From: Diphasiastrum complanatum
Taxonomy: Eukaryota > Streptophyta > Lycopodiopsida > Lycopodiales > Lycopodiaceae
Reading direction: 5' to 3'
Length of the DNA: 64,000 nt
NCBI GenBank assembly: GCA_029204225.1
Contig: CM055106.1
Span: 2,677,294-2,741,293 of the forward strand
Shown here piece by piece: positions 49,916 to 63,946 of this stretch; the first letter of the stretch is position 1, and each line of letters begins with the position of its first letter. Both the position numbers and the translations under genes were made by a program. The notes beneath the pieces are model-generated. The model did not search any database, was not told the DNA's origin, and saw nothing but the letters and a program-made list of their open reading frames with translations.

Positions 49916-50651
49916 TGTTGATTTCACACGTGTGGATTGTCCACAACATGTACTTGTGATCTCCTAAGGTGTGTAGATGCACCAAGATCAAGACTAGATT
50001 GAGATTCAAGATCAATCTTAGATCCTATGGCAAAAACACACTACTACATGCATTCAATCACTTCCAACTCTCACTCACACATGTGGAAAGTATTAAAAAA
50101 TTATTCTAAGTAAAAACAAGCTACTCTCCTTGGGTAGAGAGAGAAAAAACATCATGAGCTCTCGGGTAGAGAGAGAAAGCTAGAAAATCCAATAACACTC
50201 AAAATCCACACAATCACCAAATCATTAGATCCAAAATGAGGAGTACAATGATACTAGTAGATCCACTAGCTACCACTATGCTTAACTATGATTGGACCAC
50301 ACTTTGTCACCTCTTAATCCTATTGGACTATTGATCCATGCACCTCTTGATTCTATTGGACTATATTCATGCACATCTCAAGTTCCTATTGGACCTCACA
50401 TGATTCCACCTCTAAATCCTATTGGACCTCTTAGAATTCATCAAACAAAGGCATTACACTTGTCTACACTCTAATTGGCACGAGTTTAGCCTCTTACTCT
50501 ATTTTGGCTCAATAGTGGCATTACAAGTGAAAATGCATGATTTGCCATCTATGCCAAATTTGTTCCTATCAACATCCTACACCTAGATGCTTGATGTAAA
50601 AAACATAAGACCCCTATATCTAACATAGATAATCTTTCTCAATTCTTCACA
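49916..50651 (-). repeat. Copia-2 3' LTR (sister copy)
   Basis: 736 bp, inserted at exactly the same Copia-3 position as 14641. Confidence 0.9.
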
Positions 50652-50669
50652 CTCCTCCTAAAAAATTAT

Positions 50670-53600
50670 CTATGAAGATTTAGGCATTGATCTTGATATA
50701 ACTCCAAGATTAGATCTATGCTTGATGAAAGCACTTTTGCTCAAAGGCTTGGTGAGTAGATCGGCAATACAAGAGGACGAGTTGACATGCTCCAAATAGA
50801 TTTCTCCTCCAATAAGCTTTTCTCTCACAAAATGGTGTGCCACTTCTATGTGCTTTCTTCTTGCATGAAATATGGGATTATTGGCAAGATCTTGGGCGGA
50901 GATGTTATCACACTTGATCATTGGTAGATCATCTTCCTTTATGCACTTTAGCTCCATTAATAACCTCTTGATCCAAAGCACCTCTTTGGTAGTTGCACTG
51001 AGTGCTTTGTACTTGGCCTCACATGAAGAGAGAGATATAGTATCTTGCTTTTTGGAAAGCCAAGATATGAGATTGCCTCCAAGAAAGATAGTGTATGCAC
51101 TAATAGACTTTCGATCCATCTTGTCACTTGCAAAGTCTGAATCCGAGTAGCCAACAATGGATAGATCTTCACTTTTATAAAGTAGACCATAATCACAAGA
51201 TGAAGATATTTCAAAGAATAATGTCATCAACATAAATTAGAAGAATGACAATATTGCTATCAACAAACTTTAGATACATGGAAGGATCATAGTCACTAAG
51301 AGTAAATCCTAGTGAGATAAGAAAAGAATTAAGTCTTGAATACCATGATCTTGTTGCTTCCTTGAGTCCATAAAGACTTTTGAAGAGCAAGCACACTTTG
51401 GACTCATCCTTGATAAATCCTTGAGGTTGGATCTCCTCCTCAAGATAACCATTTAGAAAAGCATTGGATACATCTAAATGGAACACCTTCCACTTAAAGA
51501 AACAAACAAGAGAAATAAGAATTCTTATTGTTACCATCTTTGCAACGGGCGCAAAGGTCTCCTCATAATCAAGGCCATGGATTTGAGCAAATCCTTTGGC
51601 ACATAATCTTGCTTTATACTTGTTGATGGTGTCATCATGATTGAACTTGATCCAAAATACCCACTTGCAACCAATCACATGCTTGTTGTATGGAGGATCC
51701 ACAAGCTCCCAACTATTGTTGGTGATCAATGCATCATACTCTTGCTTCATGGCATCATACCACTCCTTTGTATTGAGTGCCTCTTGTACATTCTTTGGCT
51801 TTTCATGAGAGACATAAAAAACATAATTAGTGGAATCAAGATATACTTGTTTTCCTTTGTCAACATATGAGAGCCTCTTAGGCTCGGATCTATCTCTCAT
51901 GGATCTTCTTGGTGAGAAAATCCGAGGAGAGTCTTCTTCAAATCTCGACCCCATCACATCATGATTGTCTTCAAAATCAATAATTGGTGATGCATCCATA
52001 GACTTCTTGATCTCGGCCTCTTCAAAAGATGAGTGTCGATCTTCATGAAAGACAACATCTTTACTTTCAATAACTTGAGAAGTAGCAAGTATAAAGACTC
52101 TATAGGCCTTCTTGGTGGATGAGTATCCAACCATGATCCCTTTGCATGCACTAGGATCTTCTTTCTTCCTTGTTTCCAAGGGAATATGGGCAAAGCATAT
52201 GCATCCAAAAACTCTAAGGTGATCAACCTTAGGCTTCTTCAAATATAAGATCTCATATGGTGACTTTCCTCCAAGAGCTATATGTGGGAGCCTATTGCAA
52301 AGATAATTTGCACAATTAATGGCTTCTCCCCAAAAATCTTTGGGCAAAGATGCCTCAATTCTCATAGATTTTGCACATTCACATAGAGATCTATTCTTTC
52401 TCTCGGCCACTCCATTTTGTGATGGAGAGTAGGCACAAGAGAAATCTCTTTTGATGCCTTCATGCTTACAAAAATCTTGAAATCTATTTGAGATATATTC
52501 ACCACCTCCATCACTCTAAGAGATTTAATCTTGAATGAGAATTGCTTCTCTACATAAGCTTTGAAAATAAGGAAATGATCAAACACCATAGATTTAGAAG
52601 CAAGAAGATATATCCAAGTGAATCTTGTGAAATCATCAATGAAAGTAACAAAACAAGTGGCTCCTCCCTTGCTTGTAGTTGATGAGAAATGCACATCCGA
52701 GTGGATTAACTCCAAAGGATGCTTGCTTTTGATAGAAGATCTTGTAAATGGATTTTTGTGAGATTTAGCAATAGCACAAGCCTCACAAGGCTTGACCTTC
52801 TTGGAGAATGACTTTGGCAAGCCAATAGCTTTGGCTTCTTTGATCATAGAGAGCATGGATTTGTAGTTGGGATGTCCGAACCTCCTATGACATAATTCCT
52901 CCATAGAGAGATTGTTCACAAGAGCAACATTACAAGCATTCACATACTCATTTGGATCTAGTTTATAGATGCCTCCAAATCTAGATCCCAATGCAAGTAT
53001 CTCATCATTCTTCTTGATAGTGCAAGTATCAACATTGAATTTTACATCAAGGCCATTATCAAGCAATTGGCCAACACTAATAAGATTCTTAGTAAGCTTA
53101 GGTACATAAAGAACTTTAGAGAGAGAAACAACTTTAGAGGATGCAAGCTTTAAAGGAATGTTCCCTATGCCTTCAATAGGACATTCAAAATCATTTGCAG
53201 TGTATATTGATTTCTTGACTCTACCATAAGGTGCAATAGAAGAGAAAGAGTCCTTGGAGCTACACATATGTAAAGAGGCTCCACTATCAATATACTATAG
53301 GTCGTCCTTCTTGAAAAGAGTAGATGAGAAACTAGAGACCATAAGAGATCCCTCTCCATCACTTGCAATAGTGTCTTCCTTCTCATTGGTGATGTTGGCT
53401 TGCTTGAGTTGATTCTTCTTCTTGAAGCAATTGGTGGCATAATGACCTTTCTTGCCACAATAAAAGCACTTGATCTTCTTCTTCTTGAGCTTGGATGATG
53501 AAGCATTAGAGGAATCATTTTCCTCCTCATCTTTGTTTTTGGATTTGACTTTGTCCTTGCTTGAGGATTGTTGATGTTGGTTCTTGCTCCTCCCTTTGTG

Positions 53601-54700
53601 CTTATCCTTGGCAAATAGAGCTTTGCCATCATTATGAGTGAGAGAGAGCTTGTCCATCCTCAAGAGCTTGTACTCTTGTCTTGATTCTTCTGAAATTAGC
53701 ACACTTTGGAGAGCATCCAAACTTGGTAGCTTCTCCTTGATGGCATAGGATTGGACAAGGTTATCAAATTCACTTCTCAAGCCATTGAGAATGACTTGAA
53801 CTAGCTCATTTTGATTGATGGAATTACCAATACAAGCAAGTTCTCTATGAATATCCTTTACTCTCAAAACATAACTAGATGCACTCTCATCACTCTTTTG
53901 GCTACTTTGAAAGATTAAATTCCTAAGAGTGAGAAGCATAGAGGTATTCTTAGCCTCATAGATAGTCTTGAGACAATCCCAATCTTCTTTGGCTATTGTA
54001 CAAGTACCTATCTCCCTCAATTTCTCATTAGAGACATTCATCTTAATGTAGTGGAGAGCCATCCTAGCTCTCTTTTTGTATTTTTGAACCTCTTGAAGAA
54101 CTTGTGGTTCTTCTTCAAGGCCAAGAACTATGTCCATCACATCTTGAAGGATCAAGATGGACTCCATCCTCATTTCTCAAATTGAATAGTTTGAAGTGGT
54201 TAATCTTTCACTTGGTTCCAACAAGGATGAACCCATTGAAGACATTTGAAGTAAAGAAAACTCAAATGACGAACAATAAATGTTGCTACACACTCTCAAT
54301 AGGATCCAATAATAGAGTACTATCTCCTCCTATGAAAGATCATGCAACTATTTGTGAATTGATTCTCACTAGCTACACAAATCTCTCTAAAACAAGATCT
54401 ATTTCACATCAAATGATGGAGTATAGGCAAAGTTAGGATCAAACACTCTTAGCACGTGTGAAGTAGACTAAGAAACCAAATTTGACTCAAATACAATGAT
54501 ATTGCATAAAACAAAATGGCTAAGATATCAAAATAGTGCCTAGATCACATATAGATGAGATTGGTAAGCATACAACTGTGATTTTGGATCAACCAAGCAA
54601 TCTCTTGATCTCAAAACATTTCTCGGTGCCCTACCTAACCCTCTTCAAAAGCTTATAACTTCTAATTGGCTCAACCAAATGGAATAAAATTGATTGCATT
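50670..54700 (-). pseudogene. Copia-2 gag-pol (sister copy)
   Basis: Better preserved than copy 1. Gag frame 54173-53295 (292 aa: UBN2 Gag, lysine/serine-rich linker, CFYCGKKGHYATNC knuckle). A stop replaces the Trp before YIDSGAS. Protease, pre-integrase and integrase start in 53267-52362. Integrase (catalytic Glu present; NGVAE reads NGMAE across the start) and RT to IYVDDIIL in 52410-51211. RNase H in 51233-50670 with SSCEAKY. About 400 bp are deleted between RT and RNase H at 51211. The 5' LTR and primer site are missing: the leader stops at 54700 and P450 sequence follows. Confidence 0.88.
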
Positions 54701-57261
54701 AGCGCTTTCTGCTCTATTGTTGTTTTTCTTAGCTGCAGTAGCTCAACGATGGAAGTCCAAATTGTCCAAACAGCAGCATCCAAGTTCCCCAATGGTGCCT
54801 GGTGTTTGCCATGGATCGGCGAATCTGTCCAATATTTCCTCCAAAGCCCATACCAGTTCTATGAAAAACATGTTTCCAAGTTTTAATATTGGTCTTTTCT
54901 CACCATTGTCGTCATTGTTTTCGACTCTAGCTTGTTTCTATTAACCTGCAATCCCAGCTTTCATGTTATAGGAGCAATAATTTTGCTTTTATATAGAAGC
55001 GATACTTCCAACTATCCTATAGAAAACAATTCGTGGTTTGATGTAACAACAACAATTCCAGCTTTCTTTCAAACAATGATTTTTGATTTGATGTAAAAAC
55101 ATTAATTCCAACTTTCGTATTCCGTTTTGAAATAGATAGCATGTGATAACCTGCAGCTGCTGTCTTTTTATAGATACGGTGGCATCTTTTTGGATCACTT
55201 ACAGGTTTATTTAACAATAGTAACAACCGCTGAGGAAGCAACAAGATTTGTGCTCTCCACGCATCAAAAATCCTTTAAGCCATACCATTCTATCATTGGA
55301 CAATTCTTAGGACTTGATAAGATGAAAAAATCTTTTGATATTCAAACGTTTCCAAAATCTCAGCTAAGATCTTAGCAAGACTATATCACCAGCATCGACT
55401 AATTTAACACGTTGGGTTTTATTAACGTGGGGATACACAATCACGTGTAAGAACATCTGAGGAAACCAGGAAGGTGAGCACTAGCTTAAAATGGCTCACA
55501 TTTGAATATGCAGTTTTGCTATCTAATTATTACAAGTCTAGCAATTTTATTTATGATATGAATCTAACTATTGCTCCAGAGAAACAATGTTCTAATTGAT
55601 AGCGGAGCGATGTCCAAGGATCTGCGATCATTCTTAGGGGCTCCAAGCCTTTAAGTTGATCCCTAGTCGTCATACCTGTATTGCAACCACCATAAATATA
55701 TTAAAAAAAACACGCGTTTTCTTCCAAAGCAAGGTCCCGATGGCACTTTAACTGTAAGGGAAGCCTCAAGGCACTCGAGTTTATATGGACTAAGATCTCA
55801 CCAATGCTTCATGATTTGACAATTCGCACCTTGAGTTGGTTCAAACTGCCAACTACTTGAAATGGCTCGATTCAAACCACCAATTATAGGAGACAAAAGA
55901 GGGGAGAGAGTGTGTATAAATTCTAAAGAGAGGGGGATAATAGGATTGATAATAATGAGGAACAGCTGCTGGTGTAGAAACTGGAGGAACTGGTAGTGCC
56001 CGCTGAACACATAATAAGGCAGTACAACATCAATTGCTGACGTGAGCCCCAGTAGAGATATGGCTATCCAAACTAGAAGATAACCACCCACCAACCAAAA
56101 ATTCATGAATTCAACAAATTTCGGCTTCTGTATTCTTTACGCCTGGCATTATGCTTGGCGTTCAATATGCTGCATTTGAAAGGCAAGCCTACAGAACGCA
56201 TGGAACGCAGCTAGAAACGTAGATTATATTTTTAGGTTTATGAAAAAATTCAAAGCCTCAAAATCGAAAAAAACAAATATTTAACACTTCAAAAGCCACA
56301 ACTCTATCTAGATGCTCGTTCCGCGAATTGCCAGTAGACCCTCTACACTGGTGGGTTTCACAGACTGGAGGGTTCATCCATGCTTCAATGCTATAGCCTA
56401 TTATCTATCCATATTTATGAGATGCTTCGTGTTGTTTGCAACGGGATAGATGAAGTAAACAGTTAACAAAAAACTTGTTTTTGCCTTAGGAATCTGTCAC
56501 GGCTTGCCATCTATGTTAGAACTACAAGTACGCTGCAAACTTTTGCGTAATTAACCATTGGGAATTTTTATCTCATACAGTTTACTTTTCACGTGATGTT
56601 GCATGTCGCCTTGACATTAGCGCCATGTGATGAATCGATGAAAGTAATGCAAGGCTACATCTATTTATTGAGTTGGATTGAATCTCCACGGATCAGTGAT
56701 TTGTGGAGGTCCTCCATGAATCAAAAGGTAGAGTACGAAGATCCTTAATGTCTTTGGTTTACTCCATTGAAGGAAATTGCAAGAACGTGTGTACTAGTTT
56801 GCCAGCTGTTTTCTTCAAGCAAATCCTGTGTAATTAACAATGATATTCTCCAGTTCTGGATGGGTTCAGTCGATGAAAATGGTGAGAAACTTACAAATGA
56901 TGAGTTGAAAGATTGTTTGTTCCCAATATTAATGGGTGGGTTTGAAACTACATTAGTTCTTTTGGATTGGGTAATGAAATACCTTGTAGAAAACCCGGAA
57001 GTTCCTTGTCAATGTTTGTAGGATTTAGAACCATTTTTTTTCTGATTCAAGAAACGTATGCATCTTCTGCCTCTTATTTTGAACTGAGCCATGCAGTCAA
57101 TCTCATGAGCTGAACATCGTCTGCTTTACAGGTTGAGCACCTTCGTATCAAAATGGCAAAAACAACAAAAGAGGAGCCATGCAGGTAATACAAGACACAA
57201 TGAGGCTTGCAAATGTCGTACCTCAAACAATCCGTGCTATATTTGAAGATGTAAATTTCAA

Positions 57262-57264
<3 letters not shown>

Positions 57265-57347
<83 letters not shown>
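57265..57347. repeat. (CT)n microsatellite directly after P450c exon 6 donor
   Basis: The exon 6 donor reads AAAGGTCTCTCTCT and runs straight into about 80 bp of CT. Confidence 0.96.
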
Positions 57348-57350
<3 letters not shown>

Positions 57351-58540
57351 TATATCTAATATCATTGTTTAAATCTAAGAACTAGTACGGAATTGTACTA
57401 AGTATTCTTTTGGTGGAAGGCCCTTGGCGAGGGCGGGGGAGCCCAAGGGGATATGACCCGACCTCCACAGAAGGCCCGAGGCCCACGTGCCTTTCTCGAC
57501 ATAGTGGTAGGTGCATTCCGGAGAGAACACACATTTTAGAGAGAGGATGACAGATTCTTAGATTCCATAGGAGAGAGATGGGTGGATGCAGATTTCATAG
57601 GGGAGAGAAAGGTGGATGCACATTCCAATCATCCTAGAGGTGCTTTCAAAATACAAAGCAAACCTAGGCACCTAGCATTACGTCATGGATAGGTGGGCTA
57701 CTTGTGGTAGCACCTCAAGCCACTTGAGTGGCGAGGGTGGCTACTGCAAGTAGCCCACCGTTGTATGATGAATACCTTACATACCATTTGTAGATCTACG
57801 ATGTAGATTCAAAATCGTTTAAAAGCCTTGCTATGGCTAAAAATTGGGTTGTTCTTAACCGATGTGGTGATGCCACATGTCCACTATTATTGCTCACAAA
57901 TGCTACAGTTGTGTGGGCACGGAACCTTGTTTTACCAAAACTATTTTTATTTATTTTTAGTTAAACGTTTTTAATCTATATATATATAATAAAAAATAGC
58001 AAAAGAAAATCTAAATAAATGACCCCATTCTCTCTATATATGTGTGTGTTGGCCCCTCTCTAACACAAAATTTGCAAAGAAAATGGTTAAACAAACCATG
58101 TTTGAAAGAAAATAAAAATAAAAAAGAGAATTTTTTGTGGTATGGAATGGTTCTGTGCCATGAGAAATACAATCAGGCATGATTGATGACTCCCAAGAGC
58201 CTTTATTGATGGAGTTGTTTAGCACTCAATGTGGAGTCCTCACTAGGGTTGAAGAAGGGTTCACTTGCTCAATAGCTCCATTCTCTGGTAGTATACCCAC
58301 CATGAGTTTTGAAGAACAAATAACACTTACTTTGTACTAAGAAATGTCTATATTTATGTGTAAATATATGTATATTTTATATAATATGTATATAAATAGA
58401 CATAGAGAGATATAGCACTAGCTTTGTATAGAAAATATATGTCTCTCTATGTGTGTGTGTAAATGTATATGTATGGATGTATATATCTAAGTTTGGAGAG
58501 AGAACAATGAATAACACTCTCTTTGTTCAAAGATATGTAT
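57348..58540. other. P450c intron 6, 1.2-kb segment absent from P450b
   Basis: C/G-rich start (GGCCCTTGGCGAGGGCGGGGG) resembling the ends of the palindromic repeats, then AT-rich sequence. No ORF of note. Confidence 0.5.
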
Positions 58541-58884
58541 CTTTGTCTTTGTGTGTGGGTGTGTGCGCGCGTATCTTTTTATTTGTCTTTTTAAATATGG
58601 AGAGAAAACAAGAAATAACACATGCTTTAAATATTTGTTGTTTTCTCTCTCTACACATACACGCATGCGAATGCATGCACATACACACACACACACATCT
58701 CTACAAAGCGAGTGCTATTTGTTCTTCTCTCTCCCTGGCCTATTTAGATACATACATAGACAAAGAGATATATCTCTCTACAAAGCAAGTGCAATCATGT
58801 TGTTGTCGCTCCATATTTATATATATAGAGATAGAGACATCTTTTTAGACAACGAGTGTGATTTGTTGTTCTCTCTACCTAGAG

Positions 58885-58898
<14 letters not shown>

Positions 58899-58939
<41 letters not shown>

Positions 58940-59103
58940 GCAGAGAGAATAACAAATAGGACTTGCTTTCTAGAGAGAGAGAGGGAGAGAGAGAGAGAGA
59001 TCAATATACTAAATAGCACACTCTCTTTGAAGAGAGAGATAATAACAGATATAATTTTTGCTCTACAAAGAGAGCATGCGATTTTGGGATAAAGTTCATG
59101 TTA

Positions 59104-59158
<55 letters not shown>

Positions 59159-59174
59159 TTCTCTCTCTCTCTCT
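58899..59174. repeat. GT, GA and CT microsatellites in P450c
   Basis: (GT)n 58899-58936, short (GA)n about 58974-59000 and (CT)n 59107-59174, collinear with 38998-39376 but with shorter GA. Confidence 0.95.
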
Positions 59175-59499
59175 TGTGTTGTCTTTTTTACAAGAATAAT
59201 AGGAGGCTAAGTTCTTGTGTCATAGTATCAATATTGTTCATCTATTTAGTACCACGAGCTTGTGCCTTTGATGACCAAACTACAGGCATCTTTCTTGCAA
59301 TTCATTTGAATCAAAAACATCACGAGGACCCTCTAAAGTTCGATCCCTCTAGATTTGAGTTAAGTTGCACATGATGTGTCAATTTTCTAAAGTGATGTTC
59401 TTTTTTTGAGAAAGAATTAGTTAAAGCTACTTTCAACAATATTCTAAGTTTTGAAATATAGTTTTGTTGTGGAGCTTTTGATGAGTGCTTACTTGTAGG

Positions 59500-60860
<1,361 letters not shown>

Positions 60861-61044
60861 TGTCAGGTTGCAGGGAGGGCTATTAGAAGTGGAGGTAGAG
60901 AGTTCAGACCAATCAAATCAGCTTAGGAACTCTGGCAGACTTCTCTGGAGTCTTAGAATTTTGTGAAGAAAGTCCCTGCAAAATTTGGTTTGAAACTAAG
61001 AAGTGAAAAGTGCACTTCCCCTAATACCCACTCTAATCTTCCTC

Positions 61045-61052
61045 TATATAAG
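61045..61052 (+). promoter_or_regulatory. TATA-like box of the antisense ORF (copy 3)
   Basis: TATATAAG in CCTCTATATAAGGAG, about 345 bp before the ATG at 61398. Confidence 0.5.
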
Positions 61053-61397
61053 GAGAGAATTCAAGTCATTTCTCACTTTCCTAGTGAAGCTCTGGTAAAA
61101 TTTCTATTGAGAAATCAACTTTCTCTGTTTGTGACGAAAATTCTTACACACTTCCATAAGCCCTCATAACCGCCATCTTGCACACTTCCATCAGCTCTCA
61201 TAACTGCCTGTCATACACTCATTGCTGCTATTTTCATCTCTGTTCACACAAAATACACCCTTCCCAGTTTTGACACCTTTTGTCCTTTTTTAAACGTATT
61301 TTCACTGTTCTGAAAGTCTTTTCTTTTCGTCCATCCTCGTCATTACCACATCATATCTAGCATCTAATCAACTCCACTAACATCATGGCTTTGTGTT

Positions 61398-61760
61398 TTG
61401 ACAATCGACCATCCAGTCCATCTAGCGAATCTGAAACCAAATAGGTCATTAAGCATGAGATTCCTATTGCTACCCAGATTTGGGCCCTACTTTCTGATGC
61501 TCTGGTCACACCATCCGTTCAAGCAGTGGGACGAGCCGAAATCTCGTTTCCACATATTTTACCATGGTATCACGTACCGAGTGAGAGTTAGCGCCAACTC
61601 CATGGTCAGCATCGGGATTTTTTCTGGCGATAGGCCTACGCCATCCCATCGACAAGCCCCTAAACTCATTACACCATATCTGTCGCCCATGGCTCCTAAG
61701 ATCACTTTGAAAACTAACCACTTGCTCTATATATCATATTTTCAAGATCTGACCATGTAG
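61398..61760 (+). CDS. antisense ORF of Gypsy tail (copy 3, 120 aa)
   Basis: Open frame MTIDHPVHLANLKPNRSL... to YISYFQDLTM, the same length as 30966-30604. No known family recognised; no signal peptide or membrane segment. It faces the pol C-terminal fragment at 62755-62588. Retention of full length in two of three copies may only reflect recent duplication. Confidence 0.4.
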   Translation: MTIDHPVHLANLKPNRSLSMRFLLLPRFGPYFLMLWSHHPFKQWDEPKSRFHIFYHGITYRVRVSANSMVSIGIFSGDRPTPSHRQAPKLITPYLSPMAPKITLKTNHLLYISYFQDLTM

Positions 61761-61779
61761 GTAGGTCAATTTTACTGCC

Positions 61780-62587
61780 CTAATTTCATTTTTGTTGTCT
61801 GTGAATGTTACATACCTATGTAGCTAGTAGTACGTTAACCCCTATTTGCCCATTTGGTGTTTGGGGTGCTAATTGGCGAATCACCCTTGGATAAGAGGTG
61901 TCCTTAGGATTAAGGGTAGGTTCCTTTAGATTACAGTACTAGTGTCAATGGATAAGGGCAGGTAGGTGACTATGCCTTTAAATTACGATACTAGTGTCCA
62001 TGGATAAGGGCAGGTAGGTGACTCTTCCTTGGTTGTAGGTATGGAACCTAATGAGGTGTTAGGAGGACCCTACCTTGGGTGTTGGTCATTTTCCTAAACC
62101 TTGGGCCTCAACTTTGAGCCACAATTACATAATTGGCCACACTCAAATTTGAGTGATTTTTCACAAGTAACTCTTGTAGAGATTTCTTGAGGTCCAATCT
62201 GGGTCAGAACTCACTGTGGATGTCTCTGTGAGAGTTTTTATGAATGTTTGGTAGCTGATCCATAAGTTTAATTGATTTTTACCTCTATTTTTGGTGTTTT
62301 TTCTTGAGATCATCAAATCGGATCTTCATTTTTGTAGTCTAAGGTGCCTGACACCAATCTGCTACCGTTTTTATCACATCTAGATCTAGATTTCACTTGG
62401 ATCTTACTAGATCTTGCTTGATTTGTCCAAATCTTGCCGGATCATAATGAATCTTGATGGATTTAGCTTGATCTGACTAGATCTCATTAGATCTGGCTTG
62501 ATTTTGTTAGATTTGGTTGTGATGACTCCTGTATGGGTGATCTGATCCTTGTACAAACTATTGGTCATCATCAAGTTAGATCTGTCT
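61780..62587. repeat. non-coding segment downstream of Gypsy pol (inverted copy)
   Basis: Reverse complement of 29881-30600, with an internal duplication of the GATAAGGGCAGGTAGGTGACT string (61950-62025). Confidence 0.65.
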
Positions 62588-62755
62588 TACTGTGGTGGCC
62601 AATACTTGTGAAGTTGGCTACCATTAATGGGTGTGTCAAATGGTGTCCCATCAAGTTGTTCGAGGTTCACGACTTCATGGCTTAAGATCTCCTTGACACG
62701 ATACGGGCCTTCGCCATGAACTTCAACTTTCCCTTGATCGCTTATACATGAGTAC
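62588..62755 (-). pseudogene. Gypsy pol C-terminal fragment (inverted)
   Basis: Minus-strand frames give the GEGPYRVKEIL and SQFHKYWPPQ-like end seen at 29740-29876. Cut at 62760 where P450d intron sequence begins. Confidence 0.75.
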
Positions 62756-62821
62756 TAGATATCTAGAACACGTTGTAAAGTTTTCCATAAGTAACCAGTG
62801 GGTAATTTCTATTTCATGCAG

Positions 62822-63911
62822 TTTACTTTTCACGTAGTCCTGCATGCCATCTTGACGTTAGCGCCGTGTGATGAATTGATGAAACTAATGCATGACTAGA
62901 TCTATCTATTGAGTTGGATGGAATCTACACGGATCAGGGATTTGTGGTCGAGGTCCTCCATGAATCAAAAGGTATTGTACGGAGATCCTTAATCTTTTTG
63001 GATTATTCCATTCAAGGAAATTGCAAGAACGTGTAGGCTAGTTTGCCATATTGCTCTTTTCTAAAAGCAACTCCTGCGTAGATGTTGGAGCTATGTATAT
63101 CACACCCATCTGTTTTCTGTAGGTCTGCAATGATGCTAGAAGTTTTAAAGTTCTAGGCTGAGGCAGCTGATATATAGTGTATAATCAAAAATGTGTTCTA
63201 ATCCCTGCTAAAAATTTGTGTGTCTTATCAGAAAAAGGAAGAGATTCAGGCATGGCTGTTACCGAGAATTGTAGAAAGGAGAACAGAAAGTCTGATGAAA
63301 AACGATATTCTCCAATTTTTGATGGGTTCAGTCGATGAAAATGGTGAGAAACTTACAGATGATGAGTTGAAAGAGTGTTTGTTCCCAATGTTTATTGGTG
63401 GGTTTGAAACTACAGCAGCTCTTCTAGGTTGGATTATAACATACCTTGCAGAAAACCCGGAAGTTCTTCAAAATGTCAAGGTTTGTAAGATTTGGAACCA
63501 TTTATATCTCGTGCGTCTTCTGGCTCTTCTTTTTTAACAGAGCACATTCAGTCAATCTCCTGAGCTGAAAATTGTCTGCTTTACAGGCTGAGCACCAGAG
63601 TGGCAAAAACATCAAATGAAGAGCCATTGTGCTGTTCAGATCTAGATATGATGCCGCTGACCTGGAGGGTAAACAGCCAGTTTCCCTTCTGCGTGTTCTG
63701 AAAACACCTAACCTGTAATATCGTTCTACGGTGAAACGAATGGACTGGTTTCCACAATATCAGCAAACTCACTGAATTGTGCATCGCAATTTACATGATA
63801 ATTAGGTACTTATGAATTTACCATTCTGTTGCAGGTAATACAGGAGACACTTAGGGTTGCAAATATCGTACCCCACACAATACGCGAGATAGTCGACGAT
63901 GTAGATTTCAA

Positions 63912-63913
<2 letters not shown>
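62822..63913 (+). pseudogene. P450d: cytochrome P450 pseudogene, runs to window end
   Basis: Closest relative of P450a, in opposite orientation. Exons: 3 (62822-62971), 4 (63232-63480, open, GGFETTAALLGW), 5 (63587-63668), 6 (63835-63913, ETLRVANIVPHT). Exons 1-2 are absent because Gypsy sequence abuts intron 2 at about 62760. Exon 3 has TAG in place of the Tyr of HDYIYL. Exon 5 lacks 8 bp present in P450a (after CACCAGAG) and is frameshifted. Exons 7 onward would lie beyond 64000. Pseudogene. Confidence 0.85.

Positions 63914-63914
<1 letters not shown>

Positions 63915-63944
<30 letters not shown>
63915..63944. repeat. (CT)n at P450d exon 6 donor
   Basis: Short CT run directly after the GT donor, at the same place as in the other P450 copies. 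Confidence 0.93.

Positions 63945-63946
<2 letters not shown>

Larger units (their letters stand above)
54700..59359 (+). pseudogene. P450c: cytochrome P450 pseudogene with retroelement-derived start
   Basis: Direct duplicate of P450b. Exon 1 (to 54879) lacks its own ATG. The Copia-2 leader supplies an in-frame ATG at 54666, so the frame reads MAQPNGIKLIALALSALLLF, until a frameshift at QQHPSS. Exon 2 55174-55473 carries a stop (CTTAGC) and the same end-of-exon shift as P450b. Exon 3 is 56581-56727. Exon 4 is partial (56839-57014, GGFETTLVLLDW), exon 6 57185-57263 (DTMRLANVVPQTIR), exon 7 59286-59359. The exon 4 start and the exon 5 end are deleted as in P450b. Non-functional. Confidence 0.85.
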
